From Betaproteobacteria bacterium HGW-Betaproteobacteria-11 (GTDB lineage: Bacteria; Pseudomonadota; Gammaproteobacteria; Burkholderiales; Rhodocyclaceae), in NCBI GenBank assembly GCA_002842395.1, contig PHCV01000006.1, positions 1 to 64,000 of the forward strand: DNA of 64,000 nucleotides. The letters are read 5' to 3'. A model generated the notes under the pieces. That model was not told the origin of the DNA, did not search any database, and saw only the letters and a program-made list of their open reading frames with translations. The translations under genes and the position numbers were made by a program. Shown piece by piece: positions 1-10,353 of this stretch (its first letter is position 1; each line of letters starts with the position of its first letter).

Positions 1-150
1 GTACACGACTTCAAAGGGGGTGACGTTCTCGTTCATTTCGTTGCCGTAAAGCATCATCCCCGCTTCCAGTCTCAACGTATCCCTGGCTCCCAGCCCGACC
101 GGCTTCAGGCCGCGGCCCCGTCCCTGCTCCAGTCGGGCAAGGCCCAGTCC
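1..150 (-). pseudogene. GcvT-like (aminomethyltransferase) fragment, runs off the left edge
   Basis: Read on the minus strand toward base 1, this frame is open and encodes [18 protein letters not shown] followed by [14 protein letters not shown]. This matches the conserved middle of glycine-cleavage T proteins, which usually have a [13 protein letters not shown] stretch. There is no start codon or upstream GcvT sequence: going upstream it merges, in a different frame, with the DUF3108-like start at 212. Either a contig-joining artefact or a real rearrangement would explain it. Recognition of the GcvT block is fairly secure; the exact left limit of homology (about 110-150) is not. Confidence 0.55.
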
Positions 151-212
151 GGACCGATCATTACGACGGCATGCAGCGTCGCCGAGGCGAGGAAAGCGAT
201 GAGCAGCAGCAT
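105..212 (-). pseudogene. broken DUF3108-like secreted protein, N-terminus only
   Basis: A 35-codon frame starts one base after the purN stop (TGA-C-ATG), so it is in operon position. It encodes a hydrophobic leader ([17 protein letters not shown]) followed by GPDWALPDW and then stops. DUF3108 proteins commonly follow purN in betaproteobacteria and begin with this kind of leader and a GP-x-L-P segment, so this is probably their first 25-30 residues. The remainder is missing and replaced by the GcvT-like frame. The DUF3108 assignment rests on position and leader only. Confidence 0.45.
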
Positions 213-213
213 G

Positions 214-849
214 TCAATCCAGTGGCGGCACGAACAGCGTGTCGGCCGGCGGCCGCTCACCCCGCAACTTCACATGCTCGCCATCGAGACGCAGGCGTCC
301 TTCGAGAAACCAGCGCGCGACCTGGGGGTAGAGCCGGTGTTCGGCGGCCAGCACCCGCACGCCGAGGCTGGCGGCGTCATCCCCGACCAGTACCGGCACG
401 GCGGCCTGGGCGATGAGCGGCCCGCCATCGAGCGCGGCGGTGACGAAATGCACGCTGCAGCCATGAATCCTGACTCCGGCGGCGAGCGCCCGGGCATGCG
501 TATCGACGCCGCGAAAGGCAGGCAGCAGCGAAGGGTGGATGTTGAGCAGGCGGCCGGCGAAGCGTTCGACGAAGCCGGTGCCCAGGATGCGCATGAAGCC
601 GGCGAGCAGCACCAGGGCGGGCGCATGCCGTTCGATTTCCGCCGCCAGCGCGGCATCGAATGTCTCCCGATCCGGGTAATCGCGATGATCGACGACGACG
701 GCCGGAATGCCGCGCGCGGCGGCTATCGCCAGCCCGCCCGCTCCCGCCCGGTTACTGATCACGGCGGCGCATCGTCCGGGCAGTGCGGCATCAAGCAGCG
801 CCTGCATGTTGCTGCCGCGCCCGGAAACGAGAATGACATAGGCTGTCAT
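214..849 (-). CDS. purN: phosphoribosylglycinamide formyltransferase (GAR transformylase)
   Basis: Transfers a formyl group from 10-formyl-tetrahydrofolate to GAR, step 3 of de novo purine synthesis, in the cytosol. The 211-residue product has the normal length. It shows the N-terminal ILVSGRGSNMQAL phosphate-binding loop, the catalytic NIHPSLLPAF segment with the conserved Asn and His, and the downstream Asp in TAALDGGPLIAQ. Its ATG overlaps the TGA of the upstream lipoprotein gene (ATGA), so it is translated as the third gene of a dedA-lipoprotein-purN operon. The purM gene of the same pathway lies 7 kb away. Confidence 0.96.
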   Translation of the reverse strand: MTAYVILVSGRGSNMQALLDAALPGRCAAVISNRAGAGGLAIAAARGIPAVVVDHRDYPDRETFDAALAAEIERHAPALVLLAGFMRILGTGFVERFAGRLLNIHPSLLPAFRGVDTHARALAAGVRIHGCSVHFVTAALDGGPLIAQAAVPVLVGDDAASLGVRVLAAEHRLYPQVARWFLEGRLRLDGEHVKLRGERPPADTLFVPPLD

Positions 850-1559
850 CGCAGCGCCACCACCGGCAGGAACATCGCCGTCGCCAGGCTTTGCGAGACA
901 TGGGCGAGGGTGCGGTTGCTTTTATCGGCGATCAGATGCGAGAGCAGATCGAGGTTGCCGATCATCTTGCCGAACTCGCGCTCGAAGCTGAGGTTGGCGG
1001 GTTGATTGGGTGTCGCTACCTCGTTGCTGAGCAGCAGCGGATTGCCATTGGCATCTTTCGCGCTGGCCAGCTTCCAGGCGGCGATTTCGATGTTGCGCGC
1101 ACTGTTGTAGAGCTTTTGCGGATCGAGCTCGTCGAGCAGGAAGAATTCGGTCTTGTGATCGAACGCGGCATCGAGCATGCCGCCCAGGCCGCTGATGAAG
1201 GCGGCCACCCGGTCGCCCGGGTAATCGGGGTTGAGCGAAAGCAGGATGGCATCGGTGCCGAACTTGCCTTCCAGCGCCGGCAGGCGCCAGCCACCGCGCG
1301 GATCGAGCAGCTTGTCGAGCGCGGCGTCGAGGCTGGCGTACCCGCCTTTTTTCCACTCCCGTGGATTGCGCCGGTAGAGCTTCACGGCGAGCACCCGCAG
1401 GCTGGCGAACAGCTCGCGCCGATGGGTGTCGGCGACGCGGTCGATGTCGGCCTTGGCGATCTGTTTCGGATCGAAGTTTCCCACCGACTGGCCGACCGAA
1501 CCGGTCTGCGCGCAACCGGCGAGCAGGGCGAGGCAGAGCAGCGCCAGCCGCGGTTTCAT
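846..1559 (-). CDS. conserved outer-membrane lipoprotein of unknown function
   Basis: I do not recognise a named family. The 237-residue product begins with MKPRLALLCLALLAGCAQTG, a lipoprotein signal with the lipobox LAGC, so Cys16 should be lipidated. The rest is soluble, rich in Leu and Asp, with no further membrane segment. The start at 1559 is preferred over an upstream in-frame ATG at 1664 because it gives the signal peptide and an ATGA overlap with the dedA stop. It is also coupled to purN downstream by ATGA. Confidence 0.8.
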   Translation of the reverse strand: MKPRLALLCLALLAGCAQTGSVGQSVGNFDPKQIAKADIDRVADTHRRELFASLRVLAVKLYRRNPREWKKGGYASLDAALDKLLDPRGGWRLPALEGKFGTDAILLSLNPDYPGDRVAAFISGLGGMLDAAFDHKTEFFLLDELDPQKLYNSARNIEIAAWKLASAKDANGNPLLLSNEVATPNQPANLSFEREFGKMIGNLDLLSHLIADKSNRTLAHVSQSLATAMFLPVVALR

Positions 1560-2212
1560 CCCGCGCGCTGCGCCAGTCGATGCCGCAACCAGCCGGCGAG
1601 CATCGGCAAGAGCGACAAACCGATGATGGCGAAAATCACCAGCGACAGGTTGGCCTTGATCCACGGCAGGTTGCCGAACCAGTAGCCGGCCAGACAGAGC
1701 GAGCCGACCCAGAGCACGGCGCCGGCGAAATCGAAGGCGAAGTAACGTGGATAGGGCATCCGCGCGACCCCGGCGACGAAGGGCGCGAAGGTGCGCACCA
1801 GCGGCAGGAAACGCGCCAGCACCATGGTCTTGCCGCCATGACGTTCATAGAAATGATGGGTCTTGTCGAACGCCGCGCGGTTGAACAGACGCGAGCCAGC
1901 GCCCCAGCGCATGATGCGTTGCCCGGCCCAGCGGCCGATGGCGTAGTTGGTGTTGTCGCCCAGCACCGCGGCGGCGATCAACACGATGATCAGCGTGGTG
2001 ATGTTGAAGCCGTCGCCGCTGGTCGCCGCCAGCGCCCCGGCCACGAACAGCAGCGAATCGCCGGGCAGGAAGGGCATCACCACCAGGCCGGTCTCGCAAA
2101 AGACGATGGCGAACAGGATGACGTAGATCCAGGTGTCGTACTGCGCCAGGAGCAGGGCCAGGTGCTTGTCGAGATGAAGGACGATGTCGATGAATTGGGC
2201 AAGGAGTTCCAC
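1556..2212 (-). CDS. DedA-family inner-membrane protein
   Basis: A 218-residue polytopic protein of the DedA/SNARE-associated (PF09335) family, whose members act in lipid-carrier recycling and proton-dependent envelope homeostasis. Family marks are ETGLVVMPFLPGDSLLF near residues 40-57 and ARFLPLVRTFAPFVAG near 132-148, including the conserved Arg residues. About four to five hydrophobic segments are visible. It is the first gene of the operon with the lipoprotein and purN. A short purine-rich GGAGG sequence precedes the ATG region. Which DedA paralogue it is cannot be told from sequence alone. Confidence 0.9.
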   Translation of the reverse strand: MELLAQFIDIVLHLDKHLALLLAQYDTWIYVILFAIVFCETGLVVMPFLPGDSLLFVAGALAATSGDGFNITTLIIVLIAAAVLGDNTNYAIGRWAGQRIMRWGAGSRLFNRAAFDKTHHFYERHGGKTMVLARFLPLVRTFAPFVAGVARMPYPRYFAFDFAGAVLWVGSLCLAGYWFGNLPWIKANLSLVIFAIIGLSLLPMLAGWLRHRLAQRAG

Positions 2213-2265
2213 GCGCGGTCACGAGGTAAGGAGGGAGGCGGATTTTACCGGAAGCTGACTTTCCC

Positions 2266-2290
2266 GATGCGGGGGACATTACCCCGCATC
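2266..2290. repeat. GATGCGGG hairpin, copy 1
   Basis: GATGCGGG and CCCGCATC flank a short GACATTA-type loop. A near-identical hairpin lies at 34902-34926 beyond the DUF1015 gene. It sits between the divergent dedA and mutL genes, so it is not an obvious terminator for either. Confidence 0.7.
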
Positions 2291-2318
2291 CCTGACCGTC
2301 GACAAGCCAGGCTTCGTC

Positions 2319-2441
2319 ATTCCCGCGAAAGCGGGAATTCAGCGGGATGCCAAATGGGTGAGCTCGGGTTCGCTATAATCGCTTCTGGAAACACCGAAAG
2401 CCCGCTCCGAACATCCTGGTCATTCCCGCGAAAGCGGGAAT
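2319..2441. repeat. two REP-like stem-loops between dedA and mutL
   Basis: ATTCCCGC-GAAA-GCGGGAAT occurs twice, at 2319-2338 and 2422-2441, as perfect 8-base stems with a GAAA tetraloop. Related sequences (ATTCCGGG...CCCGGAAT) recur at 7139-7297, 21325-21350 and 29275-29378. This explains most of the 317-base gap at 2213-2529; apart from a possible promoter and the hairpin at 2266, I see nothing else in it. Confidence 0.8.
2374..2379 (+). promoter_or_regulatory. possible -10 box (TATAAT) for mutL
   Basis: A consensus TATAAT in GCTATAATCG lies 150 bases before mutL, between the two stem-loops. No good -35 is seen 17 bases upstream, so this is only a candidate. Confidence 0.35.
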
Positions 2442-2529
2442 CCACGGGCAGCATCGCACGGGATGCCCGCCGGCGCAGGCATGACGGCTTATCAGCGGTT
2501 TCTTCCCGCATTGCTCCGGCCCTTCGTTC

Positions 2530-4349
<1,820 letters not shown>

Positions 4350-4353
<4 letters not shown>

Positions 4354-5333
4354 CGGCATTGCCTTCCAGCCTTCGCCCTGCGGGCGAACACACTCAGCCA
4401 CCCGCCTCGCCCGCCCTCGGCGCGACGGCCAGCGGCAAGACGCAACTGGCCTTCGAGATCGCCTCCCGCTTCCCCTGCGAGATCGTCAGTATCGATTCGG
4501 CCCAGGTCTTCCGCGACATGGACATCGGCACGGCCAAACCCGATGCCGCGACACTGGCCCGCTTCCCGCACCGGCTGATCGACCTGATCACGCCGGAGGA
4601 ACGCTACTCCGCCGCCCGCTTCCGCACCGATGCCCTGCGCGAGATGGCGGCGATCACCGCGGCCGGGCGCATCCCGCTGCTGGTCGGCGGCACCATGCTC
4701 TACGTCAAGGCGCTGCGCGAAGGACTGGCCGCGCTGCCCGCTGCCGACCCTGCCCTGCGCGCCGGGATCGGCCGCGAAGCCGCCCTGCGCGGCTGGCCGG
4801 CGCTGCACGCGGAGCTGGCCCGGCTCGACCCGGCCACCGCTGCGCGCCTGGCGCCCAACGATGCCCAGCGCATCCAGCGTGCGCTGGAGATCATCCGTCT
4901 TTCGGGCCGACCGATGAGCGCGCATCTTGCCCGGCACACCGCCGAGGCCCTGCCTTATGATGCGCTCGTCATTTCCCTCGAACCGGCCGAGCGCGGCGAG
5001 CTGCACCGGCGCATCGCCGAACGCTTCGCGCTGATGCTCGACAGCGGACTCGTCGCCGAAGTCGAGACTCTGCGTCAACGCTATCGCCTGCATGCCGAAC
5101 TGCCTGCGCTGCGCTGCGTCGGCTATCGCCAGGTCTGGCAGATGCTCGAAGGCGAACTTCCCGAAAACCAACTCCTCGAGCGCGGCATCTACGCCACGCG
5201 CCAACTGGCCAAGCGCCAGCTCACCTGGCTGCGCGGCATGGAAGGACTCGTCCGCTTCGATCCTTTCGCCGCGGCCACCCCACGCGCCGTGCTGGCCGCG
5301 GTCGAGCGTCATCTACAGCGCGTGACGGACTGA
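4350..5333 (+). CDS. miaA: tRNA dimethylallyltransferase MiaA
   Basis: Adds the isopentenyl group to A37 of tRNAs reading UNN codons. The 327-residue product has the family signatures [46 protein letters not shown] and the C-terminal RYRLH...RCVGYRQVW and [15 protein letters not shown]. The start at 4350 overlaps the mutL stop (ATGA), the usual mutL-miaA arrangement. Oddity: the N-terminus reads [13 protein letters not shown], so the P-loop is GATASGKT instead of the usual GPTASGKT and lacks the hydrophobic strand that normally precedes it. The rest is intact. Confidence 0.95.
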
Positions 5334-5368
5334 TAGCATTACCGCTCCCTGACCGAAAGGAGAATCCG

Positions 5369-5932
5369 ATGCGTCACCGTCTTGTTGCGAGCATCGTCCT
5401 CACCGCCGGCCTGATCGTCGGCACCACCGCTGGTGCCCTCGAACTCGGCAGTCCGGATTTCAAGCCCGATGGCATGCTCGGGCAGCGCCATGTCTACAAC
5501 GGCTATGGCTGCGCCGGCGAAAACCTCTCGCCGGCGCTGGCCTGGAAGGATGTACCGGCGGGGACGAAGAGCTTCGCCCTGCTGGTGCATGACCCCGATG
5601 CACCGACCGGCGGCGCCGGCTGGTGGCACTGGCTGGTGGTGAATATCCCGGCCAGCGTGACTGCGCTGCTTCAAGGCGCCGGCAAGGCCGATGGCTCGGC
5701 GTTGCCCGCGGGCGCCATGCAGCCGAAAACCGATTTCGGCGCGCCGGGCTGGGGCGGCCCCTGCCCGCCGGCGGGCGACCAGCCGCACCGTTATCGCTTC
5801 ACGCTGTATGCGCTGAAGGTGGACAAGCTCGACCTGCCGCCGGATGCCAACCCTTCTCTGGTCGGCTATATGGTGCACGGCGCCTCGCTCGGCCAGACGA
5901 CGCTGATCGGCTATTACGGCCGCAAGAAATAG
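5369..5932 (+). CDS. secreted YbhB/YbcL-type PEBP family protein
   Basis: A 187-residue phosphatidylethanolamine-binding-protein (Raf-kinase-inhibitor-like) homologue. It begins with a signal peptide, cleaved near GTTAGA-LEL, so the product is periplasmic. The PEBP ligand-site signatures HDPDAPTGG and GWWHWLVVNIP are clear, as is GPCPPAGDQPHRYRFTLYAL. A good AAAGGAG ribosome site precedes the ATG. Bacterial members are of uncertain role. It stands alone between miaA and dinB, with 24 bases before dinB. Confidence 0.9.
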   Translation: MRHRLVASIVLTAGLIVGTTAGALELGSPDFKPDGMLGQRHVYNGYGCAGENLSPALAWKDVPAGTKSFALLVHDPDAPTGGAGWWHWLVVNIPASVTALLQGAGKADGSALPAGAMQPKTDFGAPGWGGPCPPAGDQPHRYRFTLYALKVDKLDLPPDANPSLVGYMVHGASLGQTTLIGYYGRKK

Positions 5933-5956
5933 GCGCGCTGCGCAGGAGAAACCACC

Positions 5957-7111
5957 GTGAGCCGGCGCATCGCCCATCTCGACATGGATGCCTTCTTCGC
6001 TTCGGTCGAGCTGCTTGCCTATCCGGAACTCGCCGGACTGCCGGTCGCGGTCGGCGGCCGCCGCGCGCCGCCACCACGCCGGCTGCCCGACGGCTCGTTT
6101 GAATTCGCCCGTCTGGCCGACTACAGCGGGCGCGGCGTGCTCACCACCGCCACCTATGCCGCGCGGGCCCTTGGCCTCTCTTCCGGCATGGGCATCATGC
6201 AGGCGGCGCGTCTCGCGCCGCGGGCGATCTTGCTGCCGGCCAACTTCGAGGCCTATCGCGAAGCCTCGCAGCGCTTCAAGGCGGCCGTGGCCGCCATCGC
6301 CCCCCGCATCGAGGACCGCGGCATCGATGAAATCTACATCGACCTCGGCGAGCTCGCCGGCGACGAAGGCGAGGTCCTCGCGCTGGCACGCCGGATCAAG
6401 GCCGCGGTACGCGCGGCCACCGGCCTCACCTGTTCGCTCGGCATCGCCCCCAACAAGCTGCTGGCGAAGATCTGCTCCGATCTCGACAAACCCGATGGCA
6501 TCACCCTGCTCGCGGCGGTCGACATCCCCGCGCGGCTATGGCCGCTGCCGGTGTGCAAGATCAACGGCATCGGCCCCAAGGCCAGCGAGAAACTTGCCGC
6601 GCTCGGCATCCATGCCATCGGCGAGCTGGCCGCGGCCGATCCCATGTTATTGCAACGGCATTTCGGTCGCACGAGCGGACTCTGGCTGCATCAGGCGGCG
6701 CAGGGCATCGACGACAGCCCGCTGGTCACCGAGCGAGCGCCGAAATCGGTGAGCCGCGAGACCACTTTCGAGCGCGACCTTTCTGCCCGCGCCGACCGCG
6801 ACCTGCTGCGCGAAACCTTCAACGAGCTCTGCCTGCCGGTCGCCGCCGATCTCGAACGCAAGGGTGTGGCCGGCCGCACCATCGGCATCAAGCTGCGCTA
6901 TGCCGATTTCACCACCGTCACCCGTGACCTGACGCTGCCGGAAGCCACCGCCGACCCCCGCCTGATCCGCCGCGCGGCCGGCGAATGCCTGCGCCGCACC
7001 GACCTGGAACGCCGCCTGCGCCTGCTCGGCGTTCGCGTCGGCGGACTTGCGATCCCACGCCCGCCCGGAGAAGCCGTCGAGCTTGCGCAAACCGAGTTGC
7101 CCCTGCGCTGA
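5957..7111 (+). CDS. dinB: DNA polymerase IV (Y-family translesion polymerase)
   Basis: Error-prone, non-processive polymerase that bypasses lesions. The 384-residue product starts at a GTG giving MSRRIAHLDMDAFFASVE, with Asp9 of the metal site. The second acidic motif is GIDEIYIDL (about 121-129, usually S-x-D-E). Palm, thumb and little-finger regions are present: CSLGIAPNKLLAKICSDL, the HhH segment INGIGPKASEKLAALGIH, and a C-terminal domain ending in AQTELPLR. The tail resembles a clamp-binding peptide (QTELPL). No LexA-like box is evident upstream. Confidence 0.94.
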   Translation: MSRRIAHLDMDAFFASVELLAYPELAGLPVAVGGRRAPPPRRLPDGSFEFARLADYSGRGVLTTATYAARALGLSSGMGIMQAARLAPRAILLPANFEAYREASQRFKAAVAAIAPRIEDRGIDEIYIDLGELAGDEGEVLALARRIKAAVRAATGLTCSLGIAPNKLLAKICSDLDKPDGITLLAAVDIPARLWPLPVCKINGIGPKASEKLAALGIHAIGELAAADPMLLQRHFGRTSGLWLHQAAQGIDDSPLVTERAPKSVSRETTFERDLSARADRDLLRETFNELCLPVAADLERKGVAGRTIGIKLRYADFTTVTRDLTLPEATADPRLIRRAAGECLRRTDLERRLRLLGVRVGGLAIPRPPGEAVELAQTELPLR

Positions 7112-7138
7112 GCGAAATCTCGAAGCACCGAAGGCCAC

Positions 7139-7297
7139 TCCTGGATTCCGGGCCAAGCCCGGAATGACACCTCTTCTCCGTCATTCCGGACGGCCCCGGA
7201 CTTGATCCGGGGACGATCCGGAATCCATGCCGGGGTTACGGCGAAGTGCCGAGGGTCACTCCTGGATTCCGGGTTCCGCTTCGCAGCCCGGAATGAC
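7139..7297. repeat. cluster of three REP-like stem-loops after dinB
   Basis: Three imperfect palindromes fill the space between the convergent dinB and purM: 7139-7168 (GGATTCCGGG...CCCGGAATGAC), 7180-7227 (CATTCCGGAC...GATCCGGAATCC) and 7260-7297 (GGATTCCGGG...CCCGGAATGAC). They may act as transcription ends or mRNA stabilisers; no U-run follows any of them. Confidence 0.8.
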
Positions 7298-7317
7298 AAG
7301 CTGAGCTTTGTGGCTAA

Positions 7318-8364
7318 TCAAACGACGATGGTCTGTGCCTGTCCTTCCTTGCGCGCTGCGATGCGGCCGATGGCGAAGACCTTCTCGCCGGCCGCGGCGA
7401 GGAGCTGCATGGCGACGCCGGCTTCGGCTTCGGCGACGATGACGACCATGCCGATGCCGCAGTTGAAGACGCGATGCATTTCGTCGTCGGCCACCTGGCC
7501 TTCGCCCTGCAACCACTGAAACAGGGGCGGCAGCGGCCAGGCGCTCTTCTCGATCACGGCGGTGACCTGCGCGGGCAGGATGCGCGGAATGTTTCCGGTC
7601 AGCCCGCCGCCGGTGATGTGCGCCATGCCCTTGACCCCCTGCCCGCCGAGGGTCTGGATCAGCGCCAGCAGGGACTTGACGTAGATGTGCGTGGACGCCA
7701 TCACCGCATCGGCCAGCGGCACGCCGGCAATCCGGGTATCCGGCGTCGCCCCGCTACGCTCGATGATCTTGCGGATCAGCGAATAGCCGTTGGAATGCGC
7801 GCCGGACGAAGCGATGCCCAGCACCACGTCGCCGGGACGGATCGAGCGGCCGCTGATGATGTGCGCCTTTTCCACCACGCCGACGGCAAAGCCGGCCAGA
7901 TCGTATTCGCCCGCGGGATACATGCTCGGCATTTCCGCCGTTTCGCCGCCGATCAGGGCGCAGCCGGCCAGCTCGCAGCCGCGGGCGATGCCTTCGACCA
8001 CGCGGGCGGCGGTATCGACGTCGAGATGGCCGCAGGCGAAGTAGTCGAGGAAGAACAGGGGTTCGGCGCCCTGCACCAGAATGTCATTGACGCTCATCGC
8101 CACCAGATCCTGGCCGACGCCGTCATGACGCTGCCATTCGAAGGCGAGCCTGAGCTTGGTGCCGACGCCGTCGGTGCCGGAGACCAGCACCGGCTCGGTA
8201 TATTTCCTGGCCAGCTCGAACAGCGCGCCGAAACCGCCGATGCCGGCCAGCACCTCGGGCCGCAGGGTGCGCCGGGCCGCCGGCTTGATGCGTTCGACAA
8301 GGGCATCGCCGGCATCGATATCGACACCGGCATCGCGATAGGTCAGGGGAGTGGGCGTGGTCAC
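7318..8364 (-). CDS. purM: phosphoribosylformylglycinamidine cyclo-ligase (AIR synthetase)
   Basis: Closes the imidazole ring of AIR in purine synthesis. The 348-residue product begins at a GTG ([20 protein letters not shown]) and shows [77 protein letters not shown] and [13 protein letters not shown], all PurM/PurL-fold signatures. An open frame continues upstream to 8634 but lacks family sequence. A copy of the dispersed element lies 16 bases upstream of the start, in the leader. Divergent from the PerM-like transporter gene. Confidence 0.96.
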   Translation of the reverse strand: MTTPTPLTYRDAGVDIDAGDALVERIKPAARRTLRPEVLAGIGGFGALFELARKYTEPVLVSGTDGVGTKLRLAFEWQRHDGVGQDLVAMSVNDILVQGAEPLFFLDYFACGHLDVDTAARVVEGIARGCELAGCALIGGETAEMPSMYPAGEYDLAGFAVGVVEKAHIISGRSIRPGDVVLGIASSGAHSNGYSLIRKIIERSGATPDTRIAGVPLADAVMASTHIYVKSLLALIQTLGGQGVKGMAHITGGGLTGNIPRILPAQVTAVIEKSAWPLPPLFQWLQGEGQVADDEMHRVFNCGIGMVVIVAEAEAGVAMQLLAAAGEKVFAIGRIAARKEGQAQTIVV

Positions 8365-8379
8365 AGGGGGGCATCCTTG

Positions 8380-8406
8380 AAAAAGTCGGCGCTGGCAGCA
8401 CGCCGG
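8380..8406 (+). repeat. dispersed element, purM leader
   Basis: AAAAAGTCGGCGCTGGCAGC then ACGCCGG, a near-consensus copy in the divergent purM/PerM intergenic region. Confidence 0.8.
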
Positions 8407-8515
8407 AATGAGCGGCGAAGCGAGCGGTGATTCGAATCGAAACCCAAAGGGGTACAAACGGGCGATAATTCGCACTGCAACGCAGCCGGCACGAGCGCCG
8501 CAAATTCTACTTGAA

Positions 8516-9586
8516 ATGACCTCATCCCCAGCCGATCGCCTGCATGCCGTGTTCTGGATCGCCGCCCTGGCGGTGTTGCTGGTCGCCTTCCATGCGCTGG
8601 CCGGCATTCTCACCCCCTTTCTGCTGGCCGGCATTCTGGCCTATATCGCCAACCCCGCGGCCGACCGCCTGACCGGCCTCGGCCTGCCGCGAGCTGCCGC
8701 GGTGCTGCTCGTGCTGGGTGTGCTGGCGCTGATCGTCGGCCTGTTGGCTTTCCTGATCTTTCCCCTCTTCTTCGCCGAGCTCGAGACCATCGCCGCCCGT
8801 GCGCCGCAAGCCATCGAACGAATCAATCAGGACTTTCTGCCTTGGCTGGAACACCGCTTCGGCCTGCACCTGCAACTCGACCCGGCGGCGCTGAAAACCT
8901 TTGCCGCCGGCAACCTGGGCCTGGTGCAGAACATTCTGGAGCGCCTCTATTCCTCGGCACAACTGGGCGGCTCGCTGCTGCTTTCCCTGCTCGTCAATCT
9001 GCTGCTGGTGCCGGTGGTGATGTTTTATCTGCTGCTCGACTGGCATCGCCTGCTCGGGCGCCTGACCCAGCTCGTGCCGCTGCCCTGGCAGGCCAGGCTC
9101 ACCGCCCTGGCCAACGATATCGACGCGGTGCTCACCCAGTATCTGCGCGGCCAGTTGCTGGTCATGCTGCTGCTCGCCGTGTATTACAGCGGCGCGCTGT
9201 GGCTAGCCTCGATTCCTTCGGCCCTGTCGATCGGCCTGGTCAGCGGGCTGCTGATTTTCATTCCCTACCTCGGCTTTGCCAGCGGCTTCGGCCTTGCCCT
9301 GCTGGTCGCCGCGCTGCAATTTGCCGGTTGGCCGCCGGTGCTCGCCGTGCTGCTCATCTATGGCCTGGGCCAGCTCCTGGAAAGTTTCCTGCTCACCCCC
9401 TATCTGGTTGGCGAGCGCATCGGCCTGCATCCGCTGGCGGTGATCTTCGCCCTGCTGGCCTTCGGCCAGTTGTTCGGTTTCTTCGGCGTGCTGCTCGCCT
9501 TGCCGGCCGCCGCGGTGCTCGCCGTGGGCCTGCGCGAGTTGCGGCGCGCCTATCTCGCCAGCCGCTTCTATCTGGGGCGCCAATGA
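8516..9586 (+). CDS. AI-2E/PerM family membrane transporter
   Basis: A 356-residue polytopic membrane protein of the AI-2E transporter (PF01594) family. About eight hydrophobic segments are visible, with a soluble amphipathic stretch at roughly 85-150, and the typical [36 protein letters not shown] and [20 protein letters not shown] segments. The start at 8516 is preferred over the upstream in-frame ATG at 8408, which overlaps the dispersed element. In betaproteobacteria this gene typically sits between purM and hda, as here. The stop overlaps hda (ATGA). Substrate unknown. Confidence 0.9.
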   Translation: MTSSPADRLHAVFWIAALAVLLVAFHALAGILTPFLLAGILAYIANPAADRLTGLGLPRAAAVLLVLGVLALIVGLLAFLIFPLFFAELETIAARAPQAIERINQDFLPWLEHRFGLHLQLDPAALKTFAAGNLGLVQNILERLYSSAQLGGSLLLSLLVNLLLVPVVMFYLLLDWHRLLGRLTQLVPLPWQARLTALANDIDAVLTQYLRGQLLVMLLLAVYYSGALWLASIPSALSIGLVSGLLIFIPYLGFASGFGLALLVAALQFAGWPPVLAVLLIYGLGQLLESFLLTPYLVGERIGLHPLAVIFALLAFGQLFGFFGVLLALPAAAVLAVGLRELRRAYLASRFYLGRQ

Positions 9587-10353
9587 TCTCCGCCACCACC
9601 GCCGGCCCGACCCGGCAACTGCTGCTCGATTTGCAGCCCGGACAGCCGCCGACCCTGGACAATTTCATCACCGGCGCCAATGGCGAACTGCTCGCCCGCC
9701 TGCGGCTGCTGACCAGGCCGCACAACTTCGAATCGATCTATCTGTGGGGGCCTCCCGGCAGCGGAAAGTCACATCTGCTGGCCGCCTGCGCCAGCGCGGC
9801 ACAGCGGCCGACGATCCACAAACCGGGGCAAAAAGTCGGCGCTGATGAAGCCACTGCGCTACAAGGCGGTCGAGCAAGCAACGCTCTCCTCGCCGTAGCG
9901 GATGATGAAACGGCGAGCGCCGGCAGCCTGCTCGTCATCGACGATGTCGAGACGCTCTCGGCCGATGCCCAGATCGCCCTCTTCCGCCTGTTCAATGCCG
10001 CGCGCTTCCTCGGCCTCGCGTTGCTGCTCGCCGGCAGCACGCCGCCACGCCAGCTCGCCTTGCGCGAAGACTTGCGCACCCGCATCGGCCAGCTGTTGAT
10101 CTATGAAGTCCAGACCCTGTCCGATGAGGAAAAAGCCGCCGCCCTGGCGCGCCATGCGCTGGAACGCGGCATGCTGATGGAGCCCCCCCTCGTGGAGTAT
10201 CTGCTTCGCCATGGTCGCCGCGACCTGCCTTCGCTGCTGGCCATGCTCGATGCGCTCGACCGGGCCTCGCTCGAACTGCAGCGCGCGCCAACCCTGCCGC
10301 TGCTGCGTGAATTGATGCAGACCAGCCTCGACCTCGACACCCACCCATCATGA
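9583..10353 (+). CDS. hda: DnaA-related regulatory protein Hda
   Basis: AAA+ protein that, with the DNA-loaded sliding clamp, stimulates DnaA-ATP hydrolysis and limits re-initiation. The 256-residue product has an N-terminal QLLLDLQPGQPPTLDNFI (clamp contact), Walker A GPPGSGKSH near 55-63, Walker B LLVIDDVETL near 116, and the RTRIGQLLIYEV arginine region. Oddity: residues about 78-106, between the two Walker motifs, contain an extra low-similarity stretch (KPGQKVGADEATALQGG) that starts with a dispersed-element copy. Coupled by ATGA to both neighbours. Confidence 0.9.
   Translation: MISATTAGPTRQLLLDLQPGQPPTLDNFITGANGELLARLRLLTRPHNFESIYLWGPPGSGKSHLLAACASAAQRPTIHKPGQKVGADEATALQGGRASNALLAVADDETASAGSLLVIDDVETLSADAQIALFRLFNAARFLGLALLLAGSTPPRQLALREDLRTRIGQLLIYEVQTLSDEEKAAALARHALERGMLMEPPLVEYLLRHGRRDLPSLLAMLDALDRASLELQRAPTLPLLRELMQTSLDLDTHPS
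9830..9849 (+). repeat. dispersed element, truncated copy in hda
   Basis: AAAAAGTCGGCGCTG followed by diverged sequence. It encodes KVGAD in the inter-Walker insertion of Hda. Confidence 0.6.
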
